64,000 bases of DNA from Rhynchopus sp. YZ270_cl-10. Lineage: Eukaryota > Euglenozoa > Diplonemea > Diplonemida > Diplonemidae. Shown here one piece after another: positions 29,737 through 40,201 of the stretch (its first letter is position 1; each line of letters begins with the position of its first letter). The notes under the pieces are model-generated. The model worked only from the letters and a program-made list of their open reading frames with translations, searched no databases and had not been told where the DNA came from. The stretch lies in contig OZ037852.1 in NCBI GenBank assembly GCA_964035575.1, positions 1,178,001 through 1,242,000 of the forward strand, given 5' to 3'. Made by a program: the position numbers and the translations under genes.

Positions 29737-30202
29737 ATATAGTGGAGCTCATCCTCAGGGATCGACCCTGATAGAGACACCAGGGGGCAAAAGCTCGGCT
29801 GGGAAACAGCTGACGAAACCAAAAAAAAAAGCGAAAAATCAAGCTGGGACCCTGAGAAACTTTTTTGTTTTCAAAAAAGAAAAGAAAGAATCCCACTATC
29901 CGTAGTCCTAGATTCCCTTCAGATGGGGTGATGTGCCGATCCAACAACAAACAACACGAAACGACGAACAAAAAAAAAAAAAAAACCGCGGTATTCACTG
30001 CCAAAAAAAACAAATCCAGAAAAGAAACAATCCGTGTTTTGGGCCAAAAAAAAAATACCCCTTTTCCAAAAACCCCCCCAAGGATAATTTTTTATACACC
30101 AAAATCTTCTCACTACCCCTGAGTACCCTCTCCCTCTCTCTCTCCCCTCTCCCTCCCAATCAATATCCAGAATATTCTCCCCTCTTTGCTCCCCTCTTTT
30201 TA

Positions 30203-30493
30203 ATGACAATCTCATCATTCCCTACCCGCGATGTAGCCTCGTTGGACCCATACCGTGAGTTGCAACTGTCGTCTATCAGAGAGGATGCAATGGAATCTTG
30301 GAGACGCAATCGGCAGTTGGAGCGCAATGCTTGCGTGAATGCAGAGGACTTGGCACGTGCTACCTCCGAGGTGACCATGCATTACACAGACACACGTGAG
30401 ATTCTTGCAAGCAGTCCACGGAACATCCTTGCAGAATACTCCTTCAACCTTGAGGGGAGACGTCTTTCGCCTCGTGGAGCTCCGTTGAGGTGA
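30203..30493 (+). CDS. Small protein of 96 residues, unknown
   Basis: The frame from 30203 is GC-balanced, unlike its AT-rich flanks, and is preceded by a pyrimidine-rich leader like those of other genes here. The peptide is helical and charged (for example LQLSSIREDAMESWRRNRQL and ATSEVTMHYTDTREIL) and ends with a basic GRRLSPRGAPLR. No signal, membrane segment or family is recognised. Confidence 0.55.
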   Translation: MTISSFPTRDVASLDPYRELQLSSIREDAMESWRRNRQLERNACVNAEDLARATSEVTMHYTDTREILASSPRNILAEYSFNLEGRRLSPRGAPLR

Positions 30494-31027
30494 AGGGGAA
30501 AGGTGATAATTTTCGGGCGTGTTTCATTGTTAGTTCAAAGTGGAGATTGTGCAAACTGCAACCAAAACTACAATTTTATCAAAAAAGAAAAAAGAAGAAG
30601 ATACGAATATCCATACGAAACCAACATCGCAATCAGAAAACTTAGAAGTGAAAAAGACGTTCTGTATGACACACTATGCTAACGGAGTGAAGGGGGGGAA
30701 ACTATCAGTATGAAATAGTACCCACTTCGGTCGGCAATTTGTCGATAACAGCAAAAAAATAAATAGTAGAGTACCCTCCATGGGTGTTCCTAAGACGGAA
30801 TACGAATACCACTTTTCGGATCGTGCACTTTTTTTTCTACAGGGATTCCCTTAGGGAAGAAAAAAAAGAGCAGACGGGTAACTAAGAGACTTGAGAACGG
30901 TCTTTTTCACTGAGTGAGGTGCCCGTGAACTGGGATGGAATGAAACAACACAAAAAAGACATTTTTCTCCTTGTAGGACGAACCCCCAAATAAAATTTTC
31001 GCCTCCGGCGGACACCCCCTTTCCTCC
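30494..31027. other. Intergenic, divergent cassette B remnants
   Basis: AT-rich and non-coding. Divergent cassette B-like sequence lies near 30540-30595 (TGGAGATTGTGCAAAC with an A-rich tail) and near 30769. Confidence 0.5.
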
Positions 31028-31376
31028 ACTGTGTACTGTGTACTGTGTACTGTGTACTGTGTACTGTGTACTGTGTACTGTGTACTGTGTACTGTGTACT
31101 GTGTACTGTGTACTGTGTACTGTGTACTGTGTACTGTGTACTGTGTACTGTGTACTGTGTACTGTGTACTGTGTACTGTGTACTGTGTACTGTGTACTGT
31201 GTACTGTGTACTGTGTACTGTGTACTGTGTACTGTGTACTGTGTACTGTGTACTGTGTACTGTGTACTGTGTACTGTGTACTGTGTACTGTGTACTGTGT
31301 ACTGTGTACTGTGTACTGTGTACTGTGTACTGTGTACTGTGTACTGTGTACTGTGTACTGTGTACTGTGTACTGTG
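31028..31376 (+). repeat. ACTGTGT heptamer satellite, about 50 units
   Basis: This is a perfect 7-base tandem array of about 350 bases. Seven is not a multiple of three and the unit lacks stops, so long open frames appear on both strands. They are artefacts of the repeat, not genes. Confidence 0.98.
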
Positions 31377-31413
31377 CAGTTATGCAGCCACGCCAATTTT
31401 TTTTTATAGTACC

Positions 31414-32269
31414 CACGTATGGCAAATGATAATTTATTATGAGATCTCATAATAAATTATGAGATCATTATGCGCTATTATGCGCGCTCATAATAATCGC
31501 ATAATGCATAATAGCGCATAATAGCACATAATAGCACATAATAGCGCATAATGATTATGCGCTATTATGTGCTCATTATGTGCTCATTATGTGCTCATTA
31601 TGTGCCCTACCCCAATGCCCCAAACCAGAAAATACCACCCTCAGATGTCCAAAAATCCATCTGCGCCCGGTTTTGAGCAGTTTTGAGCCTCAAGAAGCCC
31701 CGTATCTGCTTTTTTCAAAAATGTACATACAACTTGTACCTGCCCACCCCTCGTAGATAGAGCAACTCACACATCCATCACGCCTCAGTGTGAGCCAGGG
31801 GCCAGAAAAGCCCCCAAAGCCACATATTTTCACCCCAGAACCTATCCCGAGGGGTACCCAGGCGGTTTCGGGGTGTTTAGAGGGACTTGGTGGAACTTAG
31901 AACCATGTTTCAAAAAGTGTCAAGCACCTGGTACCAAAGGTTTTCCCACCCAAGGTATCTTAAGCCGTCAAAAAACGTGAAGTAGGTAATAAATCAAAGA
32001 AACCCCCCTGAAGTCAATAAAAACCACACCATAGGCCCATTTGTACCCCAAAAATCGAATTCCGCCCGGTTTTGGGCACTTTTGACCACTTCTGAGCGAC
32101 TTTTTTTGGGTGGGGGGGTGGGGGGTACGGCACATAATGAGCGCATAACGCCGCATAATTGGCGCATAATAGCGCATAATAGCACATAATAGCACATAAT
32201 AGCGCATAATATCACATGTATTATGAGATCTCATAATAGCGCATAATATATTATCATTTGCCATACGTG
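31414..32269. mobile_element. Foldback element with AGTACC target duplication
   Basis: The element is 856 bp. The inverted ends begin CACGTATGGCAAATGATAAT and are followed by arrays of GCATAATA-type units in both orientations. A 6-bp direct repeat AGTACC flanks it (31408-31413 and 32270-32275). The centre (about 31605-32125) is unrelated unique sequence without a gene. Confidence 0.85.
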
Positions 32270-32444
32270 AGTACCACCGCTGAACGCTCGGGTCACCAAA
32301 AATTCAAATAAGACCAGTTTTGGGGTGTTTTGACCCTGTTTTTGACCCCCAAAGGGGAAGCCCGCCCAAAGAAAAATAGTGGAATACGGACCCGATTTTC
32401 CCCCGAAAACCCCCGGAATACGGAACACCCATGGTACCCTCTAG

Positions 32445-32552
32445 GTATACTCTGCAGACGAACCATTGGTTCGTCGATGCTCGTCGTGTGGGAGGGCCCT
32501 TATAATAAGTGACACCAAAACGACGAACTTTCGGTTCGTCTGCATAGTATGT
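32445..32552. mobile_element. 108-bp MITE inserted in cassette B loop
   Basis: Inverted ends contain TGCAGACGAACC at the left and GGTTCGTCTGCA at the right. CTAG flanks both sides (32441-32444 and 32553-32556). The right-hand half of a cassette B repeat follows directly (CTAGGGTGGCTGCACTAATA). The target duplication could be read as TA or as CTAG, so a Tc1/mariner-type MITE is possible. Confidence 0.75.
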
Positions 32553-32598
32553 CTAGGGTGGCTGCACTAATACAACCAAATTTTCAAAAAAAAGAATT

Positions 32599-32650
32599 CT
32601 AGTGAAGCTCGGGGCGTCTGCACTAATCCTAACTAAGTTTTCAAAAAAAG
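32599..32650 (+). repeat. Hairpin cassette B copy
   Basis: AGTGAAGCTCGGGGCGTCTG and CACTAATCCTAACTAAGTTT are followed by TCAAAAAAAG. It is divergent but has the full layout. Confidence 0.65.
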
Positions 32651-33347
32651 AAAAAATGCGTTCCCTTTTGGCAGAAGGTTGTCAGGGCGATACTGTTTGC
32701 TACAATGTGGACATTGCGCCGTACACACCCACCCCCTTTCCCAGCATCGTGCGGAAATAAGAGAAGAGAAGCGAATGAGCTTAACAAAGATCTTCGCATT
32801 TGTCTTTTTCTCTTTCTATGACCGACTGTATGCAGGGAGGGGGCTTTTAGGCCGATTTTTTCTTCTTTTTTTTTGGTTCGTATTTTTTTTCTTTCTGCGG
32901 TTTGTTGGACGATTCGATGTGATATATTCCTCTCATCATAGTGAAAAAGAAGTATTGAAAGATGGGTCCATTCTTTTCAGTTTTTTCCTCTTTTTTTTGG
33001 TAGGTTTATGGTTGGGGTCGGGGGTGAGTATTAATGTGGAATTCCCTCCCAAACCCTCCCGAACCCTACCACAACTCTATCAAACTTCTTCTCCGTGTGT
33101 GGGTCTGACGGTTTTTTCTCTCGAGATTGTCAACGAGAGAGCGTTTGTATTTCAAATTTTTTTTTTTTGTACCGTGCTTCACTCACACTTCATTTGTTAC
33201 TCAAATATTTCCTTTGGATTCCCTGCTGTTCCAAACCCCATTGCATATTCTGCACTGTTTCCGAAAAAAAAAAATCAAAAAATCTCCGTTTTAAAGATCC
33301 TCGGTTCATTGATGTTTTTCCAAATCCCCATTTATTTGTGCTTGCAT

Positions 33348-33415
33348 CCGGATGGCTGGCATCGTAGGTGGGTCAGTCGGGAGGTGCCTGCATCAACACA
33401 GTTTTATTACCTTTT
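33348..33415 (+). repeat. Cassette C copy
   Basis: GGATGGCTGGCATCGTAGGT and GGGTCAGTCGGGAGGTGCCT are followed by GCATCAACA. GGCATC can pair with GGTGCC. Close copies lie at 60584-60655 and 62582-62640. Confidence 0.75.
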
Positions 33416-33773
33416 CCAGATGACTTAGTGGGGCTTAGTATCATTATCACGCTTCGTTTTTTTTTTTTTTTTTGTTTGTTTTAAATCCGGAACATTTTTT
33501 TGTTGATCCCGATACCTATGCTAATTGAATGCATAATATTATGTCGAAATGCTTTTAAATCTCTCTGTTGGCGTCTTAGTTCCGTAGAGGATGCTTGACC
33601 CAACCATTTTTTTTATTTTTCATTTTTTTCATTTTTGTTGAAATGTGTTGTGCTGCTGTCCATTCATCTTTCACAGTTTTGTTCTTCGCTCTCCGCTGAT
33701 GCACCTGAGGTGGTTTGATTATCGTTACTCTAAGCGACCATTTTGTTTACCAAGTAGAATTCAAATATGGCAA

Positions 33774-33821
33774 TGTAGTGGAGAATCTTCCCTCGGGTGT
33801 CTACTCTAATACAAAATAAGC
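33774..33821 (+). repeat. Hairpin cassette B copy
   Basis: GTAGTGGAGAATCTTCCCTC and GGGTGTCTACTCTAATACAA match the cassette, but the tail diverges. Confidence 0.65.
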
Positions 33822-34023
33822 GCGTTGAAATTACCACAACATACGTGAAAAACAAGATGTGCTTTAGAATTTGTCTTTTTGTGATTTTTTGTTTTTATCG
33901 ATTGCCTTTTAAAAAAAAAATGTTCTTTTTGAGTAATTTTTGTGCCCCCTGGTGGTTTTGCCGTTCATTACTATTCAGTAGTATGACCTTTCCTCTGCTG
34001 ACTGCTACAGCGCACAAAAAAGA

Positions 34024-34290
34024 ATAGTGGAGCACACTCTAGACATACACCCGATGCGAGTCGCATTCTCGCATTATCGCACAATTCTGGTCTGGCGAAA
34101 AATTATTGCACAATTATCGCACATTATCGCTCACTCTCGCACGACCAAAATCCTTCTACGTGACCGATACTGATTATCGCATGCGATAATGGTACGAGAA
34201 TGGTGTGCGATAATGCGATAATGATTCTCGCATGCGACTCGCATCGAGTGTATGTCTAGGGTGGCTACACTAATGCAACCAAGTTTTCAA
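34024..34290 (+). repeat. Cassette B copy split by a MITE
   Basis: The left half (ATAGTGGAGCACACTCTAG) and right half (CTAGGGTGGCTACACTAATG) are a normal cassette B repeat separated by a 213-bp element. The CTAG of the hairpin loop is duplicated at the two junctions. Confidence 0.88.
34043..34255. mobile_element. 213-bp MITE inserted in cassette B loop
   Basis: Terminal inverted repeats of about 23 bp with one mismatch begin ACATACACCCGATGCGAG. The interior is filled with TTATCGCA/TGCGATAA units. CTAG (34039-34042 and 34256-34259) flanks both sides. It is unrelated in sequence to the 108-bp element at 32445 apart from the outermost ATAC, yet it uses the same insertion point in the same host repeat. 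Confidence 0.85.
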
Positions 34291-35304
34291 AAAACAAAAA
34301 AAAATACCTTCCTCTTCAATCCGCTTGCTTTCATGCAACTGGACGTGTCAAATGTTCAAAAAAAAAAAAAAAATCTGTTTGTATTCTCTCTCGGTGCCTT
34401 CTGGGTTGTCAAGACCATCCTATGCGAGGGTCATCGTTTATGCTATAAAACCCCTTCAAAAAAGAAAAAATGGTGGCACCCTCCCTCTCTTGATATCTCT
34501 CTGGTGCAGTGGCGGAAGGAAAAAAATGTACATACCATAGGGTGATCAGAGGTACTTTTTTTTTTGGAACGGGTTTTTTTCCCCGCCCCGCCGGCTGATA
34601 GGGAGGTGTAGGGAATAGGGGAGTGGGGGGGTGCTGACACCTTCAGAATTTTGGCCGTTATTTCTGTTTCTCTTTTATCCCTCCCCACGCAGCTTGCAAT
34701 TGAACTGCAGTTGTGTTTGGGGGGATTTTTTGAGGTGGAGAGGCTTAGGTTCATCTTACTTTGTTTTCAATACATTTTTTCTTTTGTTTTTCTTTTGTGT
34801 ACGTTGCGTTAGATGCATCATGGCTGTGTTGCAGCCATGTCCATTGTCTTCCCTTCCCGACCCCCTTAGCTTGTACCCATTTTTATTTTTATTCTCAAAT
34901 AGCAACATCCAAACCTTGGTTTGTATATTATCAAAAGAGTTTTTCAAAATAGCGCAAATCATGGATGATACCAAGTGACTTTTTTGTCATATTATGACAA
35001 GTGAAATGACATGTCGTTTCACTTGTCATTTGTCACTGGGTCCCGTCGTGTATGACATTATTACTCCCACCCCATCCAACTATTTTTTAGCATGCCAACA
35101 CAACGCCTCGGCAACTCCAGACACAAAAAAAAAAGGCCTTTCCCCCCCTCCTCCCATTTCCATATAATTTTCAAAATCCAAAACTCCCACACTTCCACGT
35201 CAAATCTTCTCCCCTTCGTTCTCTCCCATTCTCCACACCACCCCCCCCTCACCTCCTCCAGCGGCATCTCTCTCTCTCTCTCTCCTACCCCCTTCTTTTT
35301 TACA
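34291..35304. other. Intergenic region before IDH-fold gene
   Basis: No gene is supported. A cassette A-like motif (GAGGCTTAGGTTCATCTTAC) lies near 34740. One end of the 43698-type element is at 34986-35050. The last 250 bases are a pyrimidine-rich leader ending in a CT repeat. Confidence 0.6.
34986..35050. mobile_element. Solo end of the 43698-type element
   Basis: The segment TTTCACTTGTCA... ending CACTGGGTCCCGTCGTG matches one end and the adjacent palindromic part of the element at 43698-43946. The other end is missing. It lies about 255 bases before the start codon of the next gene. Confidence 0.75.
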
Positions 35305-37368
35305 ATGAGCAAGGTGATTCCTTTCGTGACCGGATCTGCAGCGAAGTCGCAGGTGGTGGATGCGGCGGCTAAGGTGCTGTCCGCTGTGGGTGTGACATTC
35401 AAGAACGTGTCGGTGTCGGAGGCGTCCGCGGCGCTGAGTGGGAACAACGGTGTGGGTGCTGCAGGGGGGCTTACCCGTGCGGATGTGGCAGCTCTGGCGG
35501 CGGCAACCGGCCAGCAGTTCCACAGCAAGGTCATCAGGACCGAGGCCAGCGCTGCGCTCAACCCTGACGCCACCTACGCGGACGCAAAGTACTCCTTCGT
35601 GCGTGCCTTCGGACCGTCCAGCTCCAACGCCATCTCCTCCGTCGAGCGTCTTGACAAGTTCCCCAAGTCCGGTGTGAGCGCCCAGGCAGACGCCGCCCTC
35701 TGTGAGGAAAGCTTCAAGCGCACCGCCGCCGAGGCCGTCAAGGTCGCCAAGGAGACCGGTGCCTCCCGTCTCACCATCCTCCAGAAGCCGCAGACCGCCT
35801 TCGCGCAGCACAACGCGCTCTTCCTCTCCACCATCAAGGCCGCCCTCCCGGTATGCAAGGCACTTTTTTTACTTTTTTGTTTGTGCTTCGTCCGGTGTAC
35901 GGTGAGGCATTTGAACTATTATCCCTTATTTCGTTAAGGAGGGGCATAGATGAGATGTCCAGAGTGTTCTTTAAAAGGGTCGTAGATTGATATTGTCTGC
36001 TGAGTTGTCTTCGTGTGGAGATACGTTTTGAGCGGCTTTGGGTGCACAAACAAAAGGCCCTATTTTTTTGGGGCAACATTGAGTAGACCTGTGAAGATGT
36101 GTGGGATATTGTAGATTGTAGATGTGGCAAAAAAAAATATCACCACCTTTTACAGGAGACCATCTCGGTTGAGGTGCAGAACACCCAGCAGGTGTACAAC
36201 AGCGCCGTTATGTTCGCGAAAAACCTTGGCGTGATTGTCGCACCCGACTACACAGCGGCGGACAACTTCGAGGGAATCACCACCGGCATTGCGGGAGGAG
36301 CGGGACTGGTATGGTTTTTGTGTGACACCACAGTGCAGATGCACTGTGCACGAGAGGTCAATTTTTCTATTTTTTCTTTGACGTTTCTATAAGACGAAAT
36401 TCATTTTTTGGTGTTTCCATTAGCTACAACACATCTTTATCGAAAAAATTGCACATCAAAACAAACCTCACAACACAGGCAAGCGAGTCCATCCACAGCG
36501 ACTCCTCCACCATCTACGCACAGGCACAGACCGCAGGTATTGACCCCCCCACTCCCACCCAATCTCACCCAATCATCCCTTTGCAAGCTCTGTGTGCAAC
36601 GATTCCGGTACCGATACCCGACATTTTCTTTGGTGACTAAGCAACGAGAGGCTTAGGATCATCTTATAAACCTTTCTTTTTTTTCCCTCTCCGAACGCGG
36701 GGTTGTTTTTAAACAGACCCCTTTCGAGATTTCCCACACAACTGTAACGACATTACCCATACAAACTCTTTGTCTATCATATTCACTAACCCCTTCCCCT
36801 TCACCCTTCACCTCTCATCCCACCCACAGGCCAGAACCCCACCGGTCTCCTCCTCGCTGCCTCTGGAGCACTCAAGCAGATGGGCCTCAGCGCCGAGGCA
36901 GGCAAGATCGACGCCGCACTCAAGAAGGTCTACTCCAGCAAGGCAAACCTCCCCGCCGATGTCAAGGGAGTATGTGTTCCCCCTCCCCTCCCCTCCCCTC
37001 CTCCCCTTCTTCTTTCCCCCCCCTCTTTCTTAACAACTCTCATACACATTGCACTGCAAACATGTGGTGGCATCACCACAACACCCATCTCTGCAAGAAG
37101 AGACTAAAAAAACAACCAAATCTCCCAGACATATCTTACAAGGTTCCTTTTTTTGATACACTGAAAAACGAGAGAGATTTTGTATTTGAAATCATATTTT
37201 GAGTACCAAAAAAACGGACAGTTTTTTTTTTTGGCAAGCATTTTACAGGGTCCACCTTTAGGTCAGGAATTTCCCGAAGCAAATACTGCATACCCACATC
37301 CCCACAACCCACCACAGGGAAACGCTGACGCTGAGGCCTTCGCCAACGCTGTCAAGGCAGCACTTTGA
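35305..37368 (+). CDS. Isocitrate/isopropylmalate dehydrogenase-fold protein, five exons
   Basis: Exons at 35305-35850, 36156-36308, 36479-36536, 36830-36969 and 37318-37368 join in frame with GTATGC, GTATGG, GTATTG and GTATGT donors and CAG acceptors, giving 315 residues. The order of features follows NAD-type isocitrate dehydrogenases: an N-terminal strand and helix (IPFVTGSAAKSQVVDAAAKV), the FKRTAAEAVKVAKE helix, TILQKPQ in place of the family's HKAN, GGAGL, NPTGLLL and a C-terminal GGNADAEAFANAV. The family's metal-binding aspartates (GDIxSD), the substrate arginine cluster and the HGxAPDIAGK stretch are not recognisable. It is therefore probably a non-catalytic relative. There is no obvious mitochondrial presequence. 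Intron 3 holds a cassette A hairpin (36631-36685). Confidence 0.85.
36631..36685 (+). repeat. Hairpin cassette A copy, in an intron
   Basis: This near-consensus copy lies in intron 3 of the IDH-fold gene: GGTGACTAAGC, loop AACGAGAG, then GCTTAGGATCATC and TTATAAACCTTTC plus a T run. It lies about 145 bases before the acceptor site. Confidence 0.78.
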
Positions 37369-38711
37369 TAAGTGAACCATGTCTATTATAGCATGTCTCT
37401 CCAAATCTCAATTCCCTTTATAGCCTCCAAGCAAACTCCTTGAGGCCTTTTTTGAGACCTGGAGAGAGAGGGTGGGTGGGAGGTTCAACAAAACGGGGGG
37501 GAAAAAGGGCAAAAAAAATGTCATTTTTTCTCCCCATCAACTCTCGTCATCTCCTTTTTCACAAACCTGCAAAAAAGGTAAATGCTTAACGACTCTATTT
37601 TGTTGGTTATCACTACAAAAAAAATGCAAATACATTGTTAAAAAAATGTGTTTGGTGGGGGGGGAAACAAAAAGGGGAGGGATGGGGGATAAAGAGTGAA
37701 CCAAAAAAATGGGGGGAGATTTGAGGGAGGAGCCTTAGAGCAGAGGGAGGGGGGAGAAAATTGTCTAATTTGGTCAAAAAAAGAATGGACAAAAAAAAGG
37801 GGGAGGGGGACCGGGGCTGTTCTGGTTAGCTCTGATTCTGATAGGGGAGGGTTTTATCAGCAATAAAAAAGCAAAAGGTTAAAGGAAAGGTTTGTCCAAT
37901 GTTCCAGGGTTTCGTGTCCAAAAAAAAAAAAATGTCTTTTACTGTTTCTCTGTGAACCGTATTAGAGAGAGACAGGGACGTGGAAGGAAAAAATAATAAA
38001 AAAAAACGACAGGACAAAAGGGGACCACCAGCGTATGTGCATACAAAAAAAAGGTAGTGCAAGGCACGTATTTGTGGTTGAAGGGGAAACGACGAAGATA
38101 TAAAAAAAAAATAAAAAAACCAGAACCCTGTCTGATTTATTTGGCATAGCGAATGTCAAAAAAAAACTACCACAAAAAAATGGAGGAAAGATAGGACCAG
38201 GGTGATTCAAAAAAAAAAAAACAAAAAACAAGGATTCGTCCAGCAGGATGTGCAAAACAAAAGAAACAAAAAAGACACTATTTTCCCCTCCAGCCCATCT
38301 TATATACTTGCGCCCAAATTAGCGACTCAGGGTTTGTGCTCCTCTATCGCCTCTCCCACACTGCGAAACGGGCAGAGGGCCCCAACCGGGACCCTACATC
38401 ACAGGATTCGCGTCCCTGTGTTTGCAATGATCCCCGTTCATCTGGCTGAATGAGCGGAAGCGGGAGTGGCACATATCAGATGTAAACCACGAAATGGATG
38501 TAGGACGATGCATGGTTGGGGTGACCACCCCCACGGTACAGCCGGTAATGTACCAAGGTACACTGTTCACGAGAGGGATTTGTATTTCAACTCCACTTTA
38601 CTCTTTTTCCCCTCTTTCCCCCACTTTGGGGACGCTGTGCCTCACTTATCTCTATAGATCACCCACAACACCCATTCCAGTCAACATCACACACACCACC
38701 CACACACTACA
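37369..38711. other. Intergenic region, homopolymer-rich
   Basis: No gene is seen. Most of it is A- and G-rich runs. Near 38330-38440 lies sequence resembling 12850-12900. A cassette D copy (38532-38605) precedes the Nop10 start codon by about 105 bases. Confidence 0.6.
38532..38605 (+). repeat. Cassette D copy
   Basis: GGTACA pairs with TGTACC around a loop with GCCGGTAA. Then come GGTACACTGTTCACGAGAGG and TTTGTATTTCAACTCCACTT. A close copy is at 58461-58530, and partial tails are at 19070 and 41583. Confidence 0.75.
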
Positions 38712-39185
38712 ATGCACTTGATGATGTACGAATGCCCGGAGTCTGGCAACAGGTATGGCCTTGTCTTGTTGTGGTGTAGGCACTTTCTTTTTCTCCAACA
38801 AAGGGTACCCTTTTCGCACCCATGCCTTCACTTCGACACGAAGAGAACGAATTTGAGAAAGTATAGTGGAGCACACTCTAGGGGTGGCTACACTAATACA
38901 ACCAAGTTTGTGTCTGTGTTTTGTTGCTCCAACATTTCAACCATAAGGGGCACCCCTCTCAATGCTTTTCGGTTTATCTGAAAATATATGAAAAAATTCA
39001 GTTTAAAAAACCTTTTTACTCACCACAGAGTCTACACCCTGAAGAAGTCTGACCCTTGGGGCAACCCGACCGCGTCTGCACACCCCGCGAGATTCTCCCC
39101 TGACGACAAGTTCTCGAAGCACCGTGTGAACATCAAGCGTAAGTACAAGGTCCTCATGACCGACAGTGCCGGCAGAGAGCTCTGA
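38712..39185 (+). CDS. NOP10: Nop10, H/ACA snoRNP protein
   Basis: Exon 1 (38712-38752) and exon 2 (39029-39185) join in frame to give a 65-residue protein. Nop10 is a small subunit of the H/ACA ribonucleoprotein that guides pseudouridine formation in rRNA in the nucleolus. The protein starts MHLMMY and has the family core [25 protein letters not shown] and a C-terminal YKVLMT, almost the full family length. The intron (38753-39028) has a GTATGG donor and a CACCACAG acceptor, and contains a cassette B hairpin at 38863-38910. The start lies in CTACAATG. Confidence 0.97.
38863..38910 (+). repeat. Hairpin cassette B copy, in Nop10 intron
   Basis: ATAGTGGAGCACACTCTAGG and GGTGGCTACACTAATACAAC are followed by CAAGTTT. 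It lies in the sense direction inside the Nop10 intron, about 118 bases before the acceptor. Confidence 0.85.
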
Positions 39186-40201
39186 TCACCCCCCATTCCT
39201 TTTACTTCACAAGATGCGTTTGTGATCAACCTTCCCCCTGTTGAGACAAAAACTCATCTTTAAAAGTTTTCCTTTTTTTTTTTTTTTTTTTTGGGAGGGG
39301 TATCCATTGCCCTATACAATATGGCAGCATCTAGCATAGTGAGGCGAGAGGGTGCTACACTAGTCAAAAAACAAGTAAAGTGGTGATTTGCACAAAACTG
39401 TGGCAAACTACACTCCAACAATTTATCAAAATTATAAAAATAAAAATTGTAATCAGAGGGAAGGGGATGACGGTGGGTTTTCTCCACGGTGTTCCCCCCG
39501 ACCCTTTTATTTTATCAAAAGAAGAAGAAAAAATACCCTACCATCTTTGAAGATACGTATGTACGTTGCGCTGAGGCATATTTATCTTTGAGACCCCCCC
39601 CCCCTTTTTTTTACGTCTCCCCCACCCCCATCCCCCCCCTTTCATTCGTTCCGTTAAAAAAAAGAAAACACTCAGCCCAGAAAAAAAAATTGAAGAAAAT
39701 ATGGGGTCATTTTTTTTTTGTTTCTGAAAATTTACGAACGGTATTTTGTCGTCTTTTTATTCATGATGTTGATCGCCTCTCAAAGGCATTTCTTGCATCA
39801 TTTTTTTTTTTCTTCGGCAGAGTGTCAGTGCCTGCGTCCCACGAGGCGTTGTGCACTATCAACTTCACTTTTTTTTGGTTGTATCATTCAGGGTTTCGAA
39901 ACAAAAGAAAAAAAAAATATCATAGGGTGGGGTAATATATCCCCCGCCCATCTACTTTTTTTTTTGGGAGGGAGGGGACCCAAAATTTCATAAAAAGAGA
40001 AAAAAAAAGTGGCTGAGAAGACAAAAAAAGCACTCCTATTTTCGATCACCATTTCCCCCCGGAGCACGGTTGGGTGAGTGAACGACGTGACACTTTCCGC
40101 TCTCAAGGTAGTGTGCGTAAAAACGTTTAATCAACCCCTCTCTCACAGCACCCCACACCCCCCTTTCCCCCATTTTTTTACACCTCTTCCCTCCCCTTCG
40201 A
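39186..40201. other. Intergenic with cassette repeats
   Basis: No gene is seen. A divergent cassette B-like hairpin lies near 39330-39368, another copy at 39379-39432, and a cassette E copy near 39825-39875 (GCCTGCGTCCCACGAGGC, then GTGCACTATCAACTTCAC). T and A runs dominate. Confidence 0.6.
39379..39432 (+). repeat. Cassette B-like copy with CAACAATTT tail
   Basis: AGTGGTGATTTGCACAAAAC and TGTGGCAAACTACACTCCAA are followed by CAATTTATCAAAATT. Nearly the same variant occurs at 61962-62016. Confidence 0.65.

Larger units (their letters stand above)
29531..30202. other. Intergenic, cluster of cassette B repeats
   Basis: No gene is seen. Three cassette B copies follow each other (29623-29678, 29681-29736 and a divergent one from 29739). 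The rest is A-rich, then pyrimidine-rich before the next start codon. Confidence 0.65.
32651..34023. other. Non-coding T-rich region with repeats
   Basis: A long open frame (32679-33428) is present but is Phe-rich, formed by poly-T runs, and is not a credible gene. Inside are a cassette D tail (about 33120-33165), a cassette C copy (about 33348-33415), sequence with GAATGCATAATATTATGT (about 33520) and a cassette B copy (33774-33821). Confidence 0.6.

Noticed and set aside
31028-31452. Long open frames on both strands with repeated YTVHSTQ or VYCVLCT peptides
   Set aside because: They are produced by the 7-base satellite, which has no stop in any frame. No start context or flanking coding sequence supports them.
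31414-32269. CRISPR array, because of regular GCATAATA-type repeats
   Set aside because: The units are short, inverted and without unique spacers, and the host is eukaryotic. It is the end structure of a foldback element.
32679-33428. A 249-codon open frame rich in Phe
   Set aside because: It is made of T runs, contains cassette C and D repeats in its sequence, and has no domain-like pattern.
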